From: Geobacteraceae bacterium | GTDB taxonomy: Bacteria > Desulfobacterota > Desulfuromonadia > Geobacterales > Pseudopelobacteraceae | Assembly (NCBI GenBank): GCA_021286935.1 | Contig: JAJTBI010000004.1 | Coordinates: forward strand, 22,604-86,603 | DNA: 64,000 bases | Direction: 5' to 3' | Shown: in pieces, positions 7,968 through 17,377 of the stretch | Position numbering within the stretch: position 1 is the first letter of the stretch | How the letters are laid out: the number at the start of each line of letters is the position of its first letter | Position numbers and translations under genes: made by a program | The notes under the pieces: generated by a model | Told to the model about the DNA's origin: nothing | The model's input: the letters and a program-made list of their open reading frames with translations, nothing else | The model's database searches: none

Positions 7968-9238
7968 TGGCTGCCCCCGGCCCGGTAGAGATGGATCAGG
8001 TCGCCGGTTCCCCCCCAGGGCACCAGCATACGGGGGGTAAAGCCGTGTCTGAGTAAGTGGGGGACCAGCAGGGAATCAAAGGGGCGCCCGGTATCAATGG
8101 TGCAGTAGATTGCGCTGAACTGTTCCTGATCCAGCAACTGCAGGTGTTCTTCAAGCACCGCCTCTGCATCACGTCCCACCAGTAGCGGTGTCAGCCGGGC
8201 CATGCCGGTTGCGCGGTTGAGCCGGGTTGCAAACAGGGTCAGGCCGTTACCGGTTTCACCATCATCGTGATAGGGGTGGATATTTCTGGCCAGGGCCATG
8301 CTGCTGCACCAGTTGGTGTAGAACGGCATCAATTCCGCAGCAACAGCGGCATCGGCACCAAATTCCTCGGCCAGCATCCGATAGCCGGTCCAGATCGTCC
8401 CTCCTGGTATTACAATGCTGCCCGTTGCCTCAAATCCTGCTGCCGCCGGTGGTTGCTGCGGTGCATACAGCACCAGTCCCAGGCGGTTGCTGCGGCCAAA
8501 CTGTTCGGTCACCTTTTCGCAGAGCGCAATGGTCAACTGTTCCGGTTCTGCGGGTGCTGCCAGGTAGGGGCCAAAGCATTCCACGATCCTGCCTTCGTCA
8601 GCATGCCAGATCAGGCCACCGGCTAGCTCTCCCTGTTCCCCTTGCGCCAGTATGATGCCGTATTCGTTGCTGGCCAGTTTATCCAGCAGACGCCCGGGCG
8701 GGGTGAACTCCTCTGGAAACTGACAGGCAGCGTAAGAATCAGCGATCAGGGTTGAGAACTGCTTGACCAGATCCGGTGCAGGGGTGGTGGTCAGTTGCCA
8801 GGTCTGGACAGAAGGGAGGGGCTGAAATTGTTGGGTTGCTGCCGGATAGTTGCGTTCCTTGCGCAGCATGATCTCCCAGCCACCCAGTGCAAGTTGCTGG
8901 ATGCTGAACTGGTCACAGGCCCGAGAAGCCAAAAAAAGCCCCATCTCTGCCAGCCCTGCTTCGGTTTCATGGTCTGGCCGGGAGGTGATGTTGAAGATCC
9001 GCAGATCAGGCGGCTGGGGAACTTGAAACAGAAGATCGGCTGCATAACGCCGGTCCTGGAGACGCACCGTGATGCCAGCTCCCAGGATGCTGCTGCAGAG
9101 CGCCAGAAACAGTTCTTCGGTACTTAGGGCCAGCATGGTGGCTTCTGCAGCAGCCAGACCTGCGTTTTTTGCTGCAGCTTCTGCAAAGGCAACCACCACC
9201 GGCATCCGCTCCGGTATAAGTTCAACGTTCAGTTCCAT
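7964..9238 (-). CDS. Anti-sigma-kinase-like ATPase domain fused to GNAT-like domains
   Basis: 424 residues. The first 140 or so resemble the HATPase_c_2 fold of anti-sigma/serine kinases (LALSTEELFLALCSSI would supply the N-box-like helix), though the G-boxes are weak. The rest looks like GNAT acyltransferase sequence (Ala-rich helices, YGIILAQGEQGELAGGLIW as a GNAT-like sheet). The role is unknown. It is translationally coupled to the hisC-like gene, and the second GNAT protein gene lies 200 bp upstream beyond a repeat. Similar pairs may act on carrier-bound substrates. Domain calls are from pattern only. Confidence 0.55.
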   Translation of the reverse strand: MELNVELIPERMPVVVAFAEAAAKNAGLAAAEATMLALSTEELFLALCSSILGAGITVRLQDRRYAADLLFQVPQPPDLRIFNITSRPDHETEAGLAEMGLFLASRACDQFSIQQLALGGWEIMLRKERNYPAATQQFQPLPSVQTWQLTTTPAPDLVKQFSTLIADSYAACQFPEEFTPPGRLLDKLASNEYGIILAQGEQGELAGGLIWHADEGRIVECFGPYLAAPAEPEQLTIALCEKVTEQFGRSNRLGLVLYAPQQPPAAAGFEATGSIVIPGGTIWTGYRMLAEEFGADAAVAAELMPFYTNWCSSMALARNIHPYHDDGETGNGLTLFATRLNRATGMARLTPLLVGRDAEAVLEEHLQLLDQEQFSAIYCTIDTGRPFDSLLVPHLLRHGFTPRMLVPWGGTGDLIHLYRAGGSQ

Positions 9239-9283
9239 CTGCTATCCTTCCTATGGTACCCGGCAACAGTTTAACCTGAAAAC

Positions 9284-9430
9284 GGCAGTTACTCACGCGG
9301 AGCCGCGAAGCTCGCGGAGAAAATAAAATAGTTATCTGAAATCAATAATCAATCCTACAGGTGAAACAACAACATGCTGTAAGTGTATGATTTTGCTCTT
9401 CGCGTCTCCGTGTCTCCGCGTGCAACTGTT
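9284..9430. repeat. Palindromic intergenic repeat, family 1, copy 2 (inverted)
   Basis: A unit of about 147 bp and the reverse complement of the 2046-2191 copy. It begins AACGGCAGTTACTCACGCGG and ends CTCCGTGTCTCCGCG followed by TGCAACTG. The two copies match at both ends (about 30 bp each) but not in the AT-rich middle. It lies between two genes of the same strand and probably reduces or modulates read-through. Confidence 0.75.
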
Positions 9431-9439
9431 TTTATGGGG

Positions 9440-10498
9440 TTACTTATTACCGAGTGCCTTGCTCCGCTTCCAGTCCGCACGTACCATCTCCATAATCGTC
9501 TTTGCCCGTTCGGAATGCAGCTTGATGGAGTTAAAGCTCGGTTCAACGTACAGCTTTTGCATCAACAGGCCATCCCCTTCAAACCAGGCTGGCAGAAAAC
9601 CGCCCAGAAAGAAACCAGTAGAGCGCAGAACCGCGACCGATGCCGCAGCATCAGCCGTCCCAAGGGGTACAAAACACTGCAGCAGCGCATAGTTTTTGGA
9701 ACAGATCTCCTGTTCCAGAGCTGCAAGGCGTCCCCTGAGGTCTTTGCCCGGTCTGTTGATATTACACCTGCAGACACCTGGCCCGTCAAATTGTTCAATC
9801 TCCAGCTCTGAAACATCACACAGCAGTTCAGGGGAGGGCTGGATAAGCTCACGGTCAATGCCAACCCCTGCCATCATAAAGCGGATCTGCTCAGCATAGC
9901 AGTCAGGCAGACAGAGGGGGCGACGTTGGTCCTGCCCGATCCTGAAATACAGCAGGCAGGAAACCCTGCCGTCTGATGCCTGTTCCTTGGTATAGGCGGT
10001 TGCCGGCATCAGGTCAACTTCAACTCCGGTTTCAACAAATTTGACTAGCCCGGCCACTTTCTGGGTAATGATATGGTTGCAGACCGCTTCACCGTAAATG
10101 GCCTTGATGGTGCCGTTTTCCACCAGCGAGATCAGCAGGTTGGTGCAGCGGGCAAAGGCAAGGCTGCCACGATAGGCTGGCAGGGTCAGCCCCAGCCCCA
10201 TTTCGTACATATCCGGGTTAGGCGCTGAGCTGCGGTAGAAGGCCTCATGGCAGACCACTTGTTCGCTGTCAGTCCGGGCGACCACGCTCCTGATCCTGCC
10301 TTCGTGGTTTTCCTCGGTCAGTTGCTCAGGAATATAGTAGGTGTCAATCGGATAGCCGTCTCCATAGACGCTGTACATCAGACGGGCAACCCCGTAGCCG
10401 TCTTCCGGCTTGTAGAAATCCACCGTGAACGGCTCACCTTCCGGCAGTGGGCAGCTGTCTTCCCGCAGACGCTTGATTGCAGCTTCCCGAGGTGTCAT
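9440..10498 (-). CDS. GNAT-like acyltransferase
   Basis: 352 residues. The N-terminal half shows GNAT-like features (FYKPEDGYGVARLMYSVYGDGYP, then MGLGLTLPAYRGSLAFARCTNLLI resembling the acyl-CoA pyrophosphate loop and helix). The C-terminal part ends in the GFFLGGFLPAWFEGDG segment. The start overlaps the stop of the ACP gene by 4 bp, so it is translated together with an acyl carrier protein. The arrangement suggests that it transfers an acyl group from that ACP to an amine, as N-acyl amino acid synthases do. This is inference; the exact family is not certain. Confidence 0.6.
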   Translation of the reverse strand: MTPREAAIKRLREDSCPLPEGEPFTVDFYKPEDGYGVARLMYSVYGDGYPIDTYYIPEQLTEENHEGRIRSVVARTDSEQVVCHEAFYRSSAPNPDMYEMGLGLTLPAYRGSLAFARCTNLLISLVENGTIKAIYGEAVCNHIITQKVAGLVKFVETGVEVDLMPATAYTKEQASDGRVSCLLYFRIGQDQRRPLCLPDCYAEQIRFMMAGVGIDRELIQPSPELLCDVSELEIEQFDGPGVCRCNINRPGKDLRGRLAALEQEICSKNYALLQCFVPLGTADAAASVAVLRSTGFFLGGFLPAWFEGDGLLMQKLYVEPSFNSIKLHSERAKTIMEMVRADWKRSKALGNK

Positions 10499-10731
10499 GC
10501 CGCACGCTCCACAAAGGCGATAAAGTTGTTGAGTGTCTTGAGTCGCAGGGAATCAGAGTCGGAGATGGTTACGTTGTACTTTCCTTCAAGGGCAACGGCA
10601 AAGGCCGGGCAATCCACTGAATCAACCCCCTGGATTGCCAGAGGGCTGTCCGGGTCAAGCTCTGCTACCAATTGTTTATCCATACCGATCTGAAGCATCA
10701 ACTCTTTTAGTTCTGCAATGCTTATGGCCAT
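10495..10731 (-). CDS. Acyl carrier protein
   Basis: 78 residues. The phosphopantetheine site is Ser38 in GVDSVD, a variant of the usual DSL motif, within a four-helix carrier protein. It is not the fatty-acid synthesis ACP, which sits in fab operons. It overlaps the GNAT gene downstream and follows the acyl-AMP ligase gene upstream, so it is probably loaded by that ligase. The 175-bp space between the ligase and ACP genes holds a palindromic element. Confidence 0.85.
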   Translation of the reverse strand: MAISIAELKELMLQIGMDKQLVAELDPDSPLAIQGVDSVDCPAFAVALEGKYNVTISDSDSLRLKTLNNFIAFVERAA

Positions 10732-10747
10732 GGCTGTACTCCTTTTT

Positions 10748-10896
10748 AGCAGGTTGTTGAAAAAACTACTGCGGAGCCCGTCTACGGCGTTGCGCGGTGC
10801 TCGCTTCTTCGTCTAACTAATTGTTATGCCTCAGTCGCTGTGCTCCGTGCGCCTTGTAGCCGTGCTTCCTCATAACGCTTTTCAACAACCTGTTAG
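10748..10896. repeat. Palindromic element, family 2
   Basis: A 149-bp imperfect palindrome with ends AGCAGGTTGTTGAAAA and TTTTCAACAACCTGTTAG. The interior carries GC-rich motifs ending in CGTCTACGGCGTTGCG. It separates the ligase and ACP genes of one cluster and may form a strong stem-loop in the transcript. A related interior sequence occurs at about 35610-35680. Confidence 0.7.
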
Positions 10897-10906
10897 TTGT
10901 TCTGTC

Positions 10907-12412
10907 TCATCGCTTCAGTTTAAAACGCTGCACCTTGCCGGTGGCAGTGCGGGGAAGGTCTTCCACAAAAAAATAGCGTACCGGCAGCATGTAGTCCTGC
11001 AGGCGGCTGGCCATGAACCGGCGGAGCTCCCGTTCAAGTGCCGGGTCTGCAACGCAGTCCGGCTTGAGCATCAGGTGGGCTGCCGGGCGCATCAGCCCCA
11101 TGACCTGACAGGATGCCACGGCACAATCAGCCACAGATGGATGGGTACGCAGCACCTCTTCCACCTGTACCGGTGAGATCCACTGGCCACCCACCTTCAG
11201 CATGTCGTCACTGCGTCCCCGGTGATAGTAGTAACCTTCTTGCTCCAGAAACACATCGCCGGTCTTGATGAAACCGTCAGGCAGCATGGTGGCTGCGGTT
11301 TTCTCCGGCAGATTCCAGTACCAGGGGGCGGTGCTGTCTCCTTGTACCTGAAGATGGCCAGGTGTGCCTGCTGGAACCGGATTACCTTCATCATCCACCA
11401 GGCGGATCCGGTAGCCCGGTACAGCCTGTCCGGCTGAGCCGGATCTGATCCTGCCCGGCTGGTTGGAGATGAAGATATGGGCCAGCTCGGTGGTGCCGAT
11501 CCCATCCAGAATGTCCAGGCCGGTCAGGCGTTGCCACTCATCAAACACAGCTGCCGGTAGCCCTTCACCGGCAGAGATGCAGAGCCGCATCGGCAGCTCC
11601 AGTTGCGGGGTGGCGGTTGAGAGGATGATCTGGGCATAGACCGTAGGGACCGAGAAAAACAGGGAGGGCTGATGCTGTGCGATCAGGGCCAGTAGTTCCT
11701 CCGGCAATGGCTTGCCGGGGTGCAGCAGGGCGGTTGCGCCACTATACAAGGGGAAAGCCAGGCTGTTCCCCAGGCCATAGGCAAAGAACAGTTTGCTGGC
11801 TGAAAAGAGTAGATCGTCAGGGCTGATGCCTACCACCTTGCTGCCATACTGCTCTGCAGCAACCAGCAGATCACGATGCCGGTGGGGCACCCCTTTGGGT
11901 TTACCGGTTGAACCGGAGGTGTAGAGCATGAACGCAAGGTTATCGGCGGCAGGGACAGGAGCGGCCAGTTCCGACGGGGGATAGCTGTCCAGCCAGCCGG
12001 TCAGGCTTTCGCTCCAGGCAAGGTTGGGGAGCGCAGGAGTAGCAAGCTCTGCTGCCAGTGGCACTGCAGAGGAGTACAGCAAAAAGCGGGCACCGCAATC
12101 CTGCAGGATGTAGCGGTAATCATCAGCGGTCAGGGCTGTGCTGACCGGTACCGCAACCGCGCCATGCAGCACGGCACCAAGAAAGGCGGCAACAAAGACC
12201 GGGCTGTCAGGCAGGATCAGCAGTACGCGATCCCCGGCAGAAATACCGCTTTGCTGCAGCAGGGTGGCAAAACGGCAGGCAGAGTCTGCCAGTTGCCGGT
12301 AACTGACCGCTTCGTTGCTACAGATATAGGCGGTCTTGTTCGGGTGCTGTGCAAGGTTAGGGTCGAGCAAGGCAACCGCAAGATTTATGGCTGCTGGTCT
12401 CTGGTCAGGCAT
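10907..12412 (-). CDS. Acyl-AMP ligase (benzoate-CoA ligase family)
   Basis: 501 residues of the ANL superfamily. The ATP-binding loop MLYTSGSTGKPKG lies near residues 163-175, DGIGTTE is the A5-like motif, GDVF and the GRSDDMLKVGG hinge follow, and the catalytic lysine is in TATGKVQRF at the C-terminus. The sequence is closest to benzoate-CoA ligase-type enzymes, but the next gene is an ACP, so the acyl or aryl adenylate may be passed to the carrier rather than CoA. It is transcribed with the lipoprotein gene upstream (17-bp gap). Confidence 0.85.
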   Translation of the reverse strand: MPDQRPAAINLAVALLDPNLAQHPNKTAYICSNEAVSYRQLADSACRFATLLQQSGISAGDRVLLILPDSPVFVAAFLGAVLHGAVAVPVSTALTADDYRYILQDCGARFLLYSSAVPLAAELATPALPNLAWSESLTGWLDSYPPSELAAPVPAADNLAFMLYTSGSTGKPKGVPHRHRDLLVAAEQYGSKVVGISPDDLLFSASKLFFAYGLGNSLAFPLYSGATALLHPGKPLPEELLALIAQHQPSLFFSVPTVYAQIILSTATPQLELPMRLCISAGEGLPAAVFDEWQRLTGLDILDGIGTTELAHIFISNQPGRIRSGSAGQAVPGYRIRLVDDEGNPVPAGTPGHLQVQGDSTAPWYWNLPEKTAATMLPDGFIKTGDVFLEQEGYYYHRGRSDDMLKVGGQWISPVQVEEVLRTHPSVADCAVASCQVMGLMRPAAHLMLKPDCVADPALERELRRFMASRLQDYMLPVRYFFVEDLPRTATGKVQRFKLKR

Positions 12413-12429
12413 TAGGTGGCCTCCGGTTG

Positions 12430-12600
12430 TTACTTTTGGGGTTCTGTTGCTCTGGGAATGCCGATCTCAAAGGCTCCTTTTTCTCCGGTGAACAGCCCCC
12501 CTGGAGTGCCTTCTTCACGGTGGTTGGGAGGTTGGTACGGTTTGATACCGCTGCAACCGGCCAGCAGTATCAGAAATAGCAGGCTGTAAACTGTTTTCAT
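12430..12600 (-). CDS. Small lipoprotein, 56 residues
   Basis: The 56-codon frame begins with a short basic/hydrophobic leader and the lipobox LLAGCS, so it is predicted to be a lipoprotein with Cys16 as the first mature residue. The mature part is only about 40 residues, rich in Pro and Gly. Its ATG overlaps the stop of the porin gene (TAATG), which indicates translational coupling. The function is unknown; it could be a partner of the porin. Confidence 0.65.
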   Translation of the reverse strand: MKTVYSLLFLILLAGCSGIKPYQPPNHREEGTPGGLFTGEKGAFEIGIPRATEPQK

Positions 12601-13922
12601 TAGAACTTGACCCTGGCCCCAAAGGTGCCGATGTTGATATCGGCAACCGGGGTGGTTCCAGCAGCCCGGTCGAGGGAGAAGATCCGGTACTGGAAATACA
12701 GCTCTGTGGCATACTTTTCAAAGGCCTGTACCACAGCAGCGCCAACTGAGTAGCCTTTGTCTCCGGCCTGAGCGAGATGCTCTGAACGGGTGTAGTCAAC
12801 CCCGAAGGCGGTGTAGCCAAGGCTGGTGAAATTAGCCAGCCAGCCCAGTTTTGCATAGAGGTTGGTGGCATCATTACGGGTTGTGTACTGCTGCAGGGCA
12901 CCGGACAGGGTCAGGTTAAGGCCTGTAACGCTGTGCAGAAGTGAGAATGAACCGTCGTAGATCAGCCCGGTGTCTGCCAGTTTGGGGTTGGAAACGGCAA
13001 AGGCTCCAGCCCCTTTAAAACCATACCCTTCCCCTCCCCAGAACAGGGCCAGGTCAGAACGTTGGTTGCTGACCAGCGACCCGGCCAGACTGAAGCCGTA
13101 CAGGTTGGGACTGTCATATCGCAGGCGGGATTGGCGTGAGAGTCCGTCAAAGCTGCTGAAGGCATCGGAGACCTTCAGGTTGCTTGTGCCGTTGGGAATA
13201 AACGCTTTTGCCGCGTTTTTGCTGCGAAAGAGGAAACCGCCTCCCATGTCGGTGATACTGGCGTATTGAATAACATCGGTTTTGGAAAGATCCACCTCCG
13301 CCGTGGTGTTGGAGGCGGTATCCCCTTTGCCGATGGAGAGCTTGCCAAAGGTTTTGCTGGTCAGTGCTATCTCCATCCAGCGCTGGTCAAAGTAGGTGTC
13401 GCTCAGGGTCTTCTGTTGCTGCGAGACAGTGGATGAACGGTCAGGAGATACGGCAATCTCCAGCCGGGTACCCAGGGTCAGGTCACTGTTGATTCCGGCT
13501 GTTCCCACCAGGCGGGAGCGGCTGTTACTGACCGTGCTGTCTACGTGATAGGGGGTGTTGTTGTAACTGTCATTAGCCACCACCACGGCCCGGTTGATCT
13601 GGCCGGATATGGCCAGCTTGATCTTGTCATTGCCGGAGGTTATGGTCGGGAGCGGGGGTGACGGTGCCGTTTGCGGTGCAGCCTGCGCAGTATTGGGGGA
13701 GGGGGGCGCTGTCTGCTGCAGGGTACTGATCTGCTGCTGCAGTTTCTGTAGTACCGCGGCCTGTGCCTTGATCTGTTCCGCCTGCTGCTGCAGTTGCAGC
13801 TGCTGCTGCCTGATGGTTTCTTGCATCTGCTGCAGCAGTGCCGGGTCAACCGCCATCGGTTGGGCAACTGCGGTTAGCGGCAAACAGAGCAGAACTGCTG
13901 TCATGGTAAGTTGTCTACGCAT
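12600..13922 (-). CDS. Outer-membrane porin with N-terminal coiled coil
   Basis: 440 residues from the ATG at 13922; an upstream in-frame TTG at 13940 is possible. A signal peptide ends near AVAQP. A Gln-rich coiled coil follows (about 25-75, with repeats such as [10 protein letters not shown]). The remainder is a beta-strand-rich porin (alternating polar/aromatic strands) that ends in phenylalanine, as outer-membrane barrels do. The coiled coil suggests a trimer as in DcaP-like porins. It overlaps the histidine kinase stop by 8 bp, so uptake and sensing may be linked. The substrate is unknown. Confidence 0.75.
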   Translation of the reverse strand: MRRQLTMTAVLLCLPLTAVAQPMAVDPALLQQMQETIRQQQLQLQQQAEQIKAQAAVLQKLQQQISTLQQTAPPSPNTAQAAPQTAPSPPLPTITSGNDKIKLAISGQINRAVVVANDSYNNTPYHVDSTVSNSRSRLVGTAGINSDLTLGTRLEIAVSPDRSSTVSQQQKTLSDTYFDQRWMEIALTSKTFGKLSIGKGDTASNTTAEVDLSKTDVIQYASITDMGGGFLFRSKNAAKAFIPNGTSNLKVSDAFSSFDGLSRQSRLRYDSPNLYGFSLAGSLVSNQRSDLALFWGGEGYGFKGAGAFAVSNPKLADTGLIYDGSFSLLHSVTGLNLTLSGALQQYTTRNDATNLYAKLGWLANFTSLGYTAFGVDYTRSEHLAQAGDKGYSVGAAVVQAFEKYATELYFQYRIFSLDRAAGTTPVADINIGTFGARVKF

Positions 13923-16110
13923 TGGCTTTACCCGTGTCAAGGTGATCGACCATCTTGGTCACCAGCTCGGTTGCTATGATCGGTTTGCTGATATAGTCGT
14001 TCATGCCGGCATTCAGGCAGCTCTCCCGGTCAGCCTCACTTGCTGCTGCGGTCATGGCGATAATCGGTAGTTTTCCCCCTTCAGGCAACTGCCTGATCAG
14101 CAGGGTTGCCTGGATGCCGTCCATGACCGGCATCTGCATATCCATCAGAATCAGATCGTAGGCTTCCTTTTGTACCAGCTCCACAGCTTCTTTGCCGTTA
14201 CGGGCAACAGTTACCTCTAACCCGGCACGATTTAAGAGCTGACGCGCGACAAACTGGTTGGCTTCGTTGTCTTCAACCAGCAGGACGTGTCTGCCACGGA
14301 TGCCTGCCGCCAGCTCGGCAAGTGCAGGAGGCTGCTGTTCCGGCCGGGGTGGTGCTGAATCTGCCAGGTCAAGGGTCACCGTAAAGGCAAAGGAGCTGCC
14401 TTTGCCAGGCAGGCTGCTGACAGTAATACTACCACCCATCAACTCCACCAGATTACGGGCAATGGACAGCCCCAGCCCGGTCCCGCCGAAGCGCCGTACA
14501 ATCGAGCCATCGGCCTGGGTGAAGGGTTGAAACAGGGTGTCAAGTTTTGCAGTGTCAATACCGATACCGGTATCGCTGACCTGAAAGCGTATGACCGCAG
14601 TTTTTGCGGTCTGTTCTACCAGTTCAACCTTAATGGTGACCGCCCCCTGGTCAGTAAACTTGATGGCATTGCTGATCAGGTTATTCAGTACCTGCGTCAA
14701 TCGTAGAGAATCACCTGACAGGCGTACCGGAAGGTCAGGAGCCAGTATCAGTTTGAGCTGGAGTCCTTTTTTCTGGGCTGTAGCCATGAACAGGTCAGTC
14801 GTTTGCTGCAATAACTCAGGCAGGTTCAACTCCTGCTGCTCAAGGGTCAGCATGCGGGCTTCAATCTTTGAGAAATCGAGGATGTCATTAATGATATCCA
14901 GCAGGCTGTGGGATGAGCGGTTCAGCCGTTCCAGGTAGTCGCGTTGCAGTGGCGGCAGATCGGTGGCCAGAGTTAATTGGGTCAGGCCGATAATGGCGTT
15001 CATCGGAGTGCGGATCTCATGGCTCATATTGGCCAGAAACTCGCTTTTGGCTTGTGTGGCGGCCTGGGCTGCTTCTTCAGCTGCACGCAGCTCTTCCTGT
15101 TGCAGTTTAAGCAGGTGGTTGGTCAGGTCAAGCTGTTTGATCTGGGAAAGCAGCAGCCGGGTCAGCAGGAGTACCAGCAGGCAGAGGAGGGCGGTGGTAA
15201 TCCCCTGTTTAATGATAGTGCTGCGCCAATCAGCAATGGCTTGATCTCTACCAAATGATGAAATTGCCACCACCGGGTAGTTATCCAGACGATGGTACGA
15301 GATAATCCGGTATTCACCGGCAATGTTTGACTGTTTGTTGTGGTAGGTGCGTACCGGCTGTTCTGCAACATATTTTCTGAAAAACGGGGCGGTTTTTTTG
15401 CCGCTGGCATAGACCTTTTCATCCGATGGTACCAGCACCAGATAGTCGCCAGCGGTGGTGGCCAGGGTAAAACGTCCATTTCTGCCGACAACAATTGAGG
15501 AGTACAGTTCTTCAAAGTAGTGGAGATTAAAAAAGACCAGGGCGACTCCGGCAAAGGTGCCTGATTTTGTTTCCAGGCGGCGTGAGAGAATAAACCCCCA
15601 CTCCTTGTTTGAGAGAGACTGTACCGGCGGACTTAACAGGATGTCATCAGTTTTGTGATCCCGGTGGTATTTGAAGTAAGCCCGCTCAGAGGCATCGGGA
15701 AGTGTCGTTATGTGGGCAAAGGACGTTGCGCGGACTTTGCCGCTGGCATCAATAACCGTAATGGCTGAGATATGGGAAATATTATGGTTGTGGGTGGTGA
15801 GTATCTTGGTCAGTGCAGCGTGGTTGACCGCCATGATCCCACCCAAACCGTTCATTTCACGGATACAGGCGAGCAGGATCTGGTCAGCTTCGGAAAAAGC
15901 CCGTTCAGCATGTTCTTTCAGGGCTCTGGCATAACTTTCTGATTGTTGTTCTGCATTGCGGACAGCCACCTTAAAGCCGGTGTAGCCATGCCAGACAGAA
16001 AGCAATACCAAAACAAGCAGAAGCAGAGATACGCTGAAGACAATTCTGCGCCGCAGGGCAAGATAGTGACCAAGAATCAGGTTGTCAGTCGCAGCAGGGT
16101 CAGCCATCAA
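13915..16110 (-). CDS. Hybrid sensor histidine kinase/response regulator with extracytoplasmic Cache-type sensor
   Basis: 731 residues. One membrane helix lies near 20-42, then an extracytoplasmic sensor region of about 260 residues (double-Cache like), and a second helix near 308-330. The kinase core has the H-box [13 protein letters not shown]-box [10 protein letters not shown]1 DTGIGID and G2 [10 protein letters not shown]-terminal receiver domain follows with the acceptor in [13 protein letters not shown]. No output domain is fused. It heads the minus-strand porin/ligase/ACP cluster and is the likely environmental input for it. Confidence 0.9.
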   Translation of the reverse strand: MMADPAATDNLILGHYLALRRRIVFSVSLLLLVLVLLSVWHGYTGFKVAVRNAEQQSESYARALKEHAERAFSEADQILLACIREMNGLGGIMAVNHAALTKILTTHNHNISHISAITVIDASGKVRATSFAHITTLPDASERAYFKYHRDHKTDDILLSPPVQSLSNKEWGFILSRRLETKSGTFAGVALVFFNLHYFEELYSSIVVGRNGRFTLATTAGDYLVLVPSDEKVYASGKKTAPFFRKYVAEQPVRTYHNKQSNIAGEYRIISYHRLDNYPVVAISSFGRDQAIADWRSTIIKQGITTALLCLLVLLLTRLLLSQIKQLDLTNHLLKLQQEELRAAEEAAQAATQAKSEFLANMSHEIRTPMNAIIGLTQLTLATDLPPLQRDYLERLNRSSHSLLDIINDILDFSKIEARMLTLEQQELNLPELLQQTTDLFMATAQKKGLQLKLILAPDLPVRLSGDSLRLTQVLNNLISNAIKFTDQGAVTIKVELVEQTAKTAVIRFQVSDTGIGIDTAKLDTLFQPFTQADGSIVRRFGGTGLGLSIARNLVELMGGSITVSSLPGKGSSFAFTVTLDLADSAPPRPEQQPPALAELAAGIRGRHVLLVEDNEANQFVARQLLNRAGLEVTVARNGKEAVELVQKEAYDLILMDMQMPVMDGIQATLLIRQLPEGGKLPIIAMTAAASEADRESCLNAGMNDYISKPIIATELVTKMVDHLDTGKANA

Positions 16111-16279
16111 TGTGCCTCTTGGACGTATACCTTAGATATATGTAATGGTAATGATGAGACAAGATAACCTGAAGCAAGTAGCCGGTCAATCGGGTTTATT
16201 TCCTGTTTGACACTTCACAATTACCCAGCTTGTGGCATACTTGCCACCAGTAGTTTACACGACATCATGGGGTATGCAA

Positions 16280-17377
16280 ATGAAAGTAGCAATTTTAGGT
16301 GCTGGCCACGGCGGTATTGCCATGGCTGGCGATCTGACGTTGGCAGGGCATGAGGTGCGGCTGGCCGCAGATCCGAAGCATGCCACCAACCTGCAGCTGT
16401 TGATGGCCTTTGGCGGGATTATGGTGGAAGGAATCACCTCTTCAGGTGCGCCGGTGGGGTTTGCCAAACCAGCCATGATGACCACCGACATTGCGGCTGC
16501 TGTGAAGGGGGCTGAAGTGGTGATGGTGGTGGTGCCTGCCTTTGGCCAGGAACCGTACATGCAGGCCCTGATTGAGCATGGCGAAAAAGGGCAGATCATT
16601 GTCTTCAACCCCGGCAAGTTCGGTACCCTGGTCTTTGCCAGAATGCTGCGGGAGGCTGGCCGCTCCAATGATTTTATCATCGGTGAGACCACCTCGTTTA
16701 TCTTTGCTGCCAAGACCAAGGGGCTGGGGCATGTCAACATCAAGGCCGCCAAGGAGGAGCTACCCTTTGCCGCCTTACCGGCAAAACGGACTGCTGAGGC
16801 GCTCTGGGTTCTGACCGACCTCTATCCCCAACTCTCCCCCAGCATGGGGGTGCTGCAGACCAGTATTGATGCGCCGGGTCTGATCATCCACCCTATCTCC
16901 ACCCTGATGAACATGAGCCGGATTGAGCAGATGGGGCCGTATCGCAACTCCCACTACGACATTACCCCTTCGGTGGGGCGGATCATGGAGGCGGTGGATC
17001 AGGAGCGGATGGAGGTGGCCAGACTGCTCTGCCGTGAGACCTTCTCGTTTATGGATACCATGCAGGTGCTGTACAAGGTCAAGGGAGAGAGCGCCTACGA
17101 CATGATGTACCAGGTCTCGGCCCATAACGTCCAGATGGCGCCGGACAGTCTGCACCACCGCTATGTGACCGAGGATATTCCCTATGGGTTGGCCACCATC
17201 GCGGCAATCGGCAGGCAGATCGGGGTACCGGTGCCGCGCATAGAGGCGATGGTTAATATTGCCTGCATGGCCAATGGCGTGGATTACTGGAGCACTGGCA
17301 GAACCGTTGAAAAAATGGGACTGTCCGGCATGAATGGCCAGCAGATGGCCCGTTATGCCCTGGAAGGAACGCTGTGA
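16280..17377 (+). CDS. Opine (octopine/nopaline) dehydrogenase family protein
   Basis: About 365 residues. The NAD(P)-binding motif GAGHGGIAMAGD starts near residue 7. The C-terminal half is the octopine/nopaline dehydrogenase domain (HPISTLMNMSRIE, then a conserved His-rich helical region). These enzymes reductively join an amino acid to a keto acid. The ATG at 16280 has GGGG 7 bp upstream; ATG 16274 is an alternative. Its stop overlaps the start of an MFS exporter gene, so the opine-like product may be secreted. The product is unknown. Confidence 0.82.
   Translation: MKVAILGAGHGGIAMAGDLTLAGHEVRLAADPKHATNLQLLMAFGGIMVEGITSSGAPVGFAKPAMMTTDIAAAVKGAEVVMVVVPAFGQEPYMQALIEHGEKGQIIVFNPGKFGTLVFARMLREAGRSNDFIIGETTSFIFAAKTKGLGHVNIKAAKEELPFAALPAKRTAEALWVLTDLYPQLSPSMGVLQTSIDAPGLIIHPISTLMNMSRIEQMGPYRNSHYDITPSVGRIMEAVDQERMEVARLLCRETFSFMDTMQVLYKVKGESAYDMMYQVSAHNVQMAPDSLHHRYVTEDIPYGLATIAAIGRQIGVPVPRIEAMVNIACMANGVDYWSTGRTVEKMGLSGMNGQQMARYALEGTL

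Noticed and set aside
16230..16250. Sigma-54-like TGGC...TTGC pair before the opine dehydrogenase gene
   Set aside because: GG-to-GC spacing is 7, not 10, so it does not fit -24/-12.
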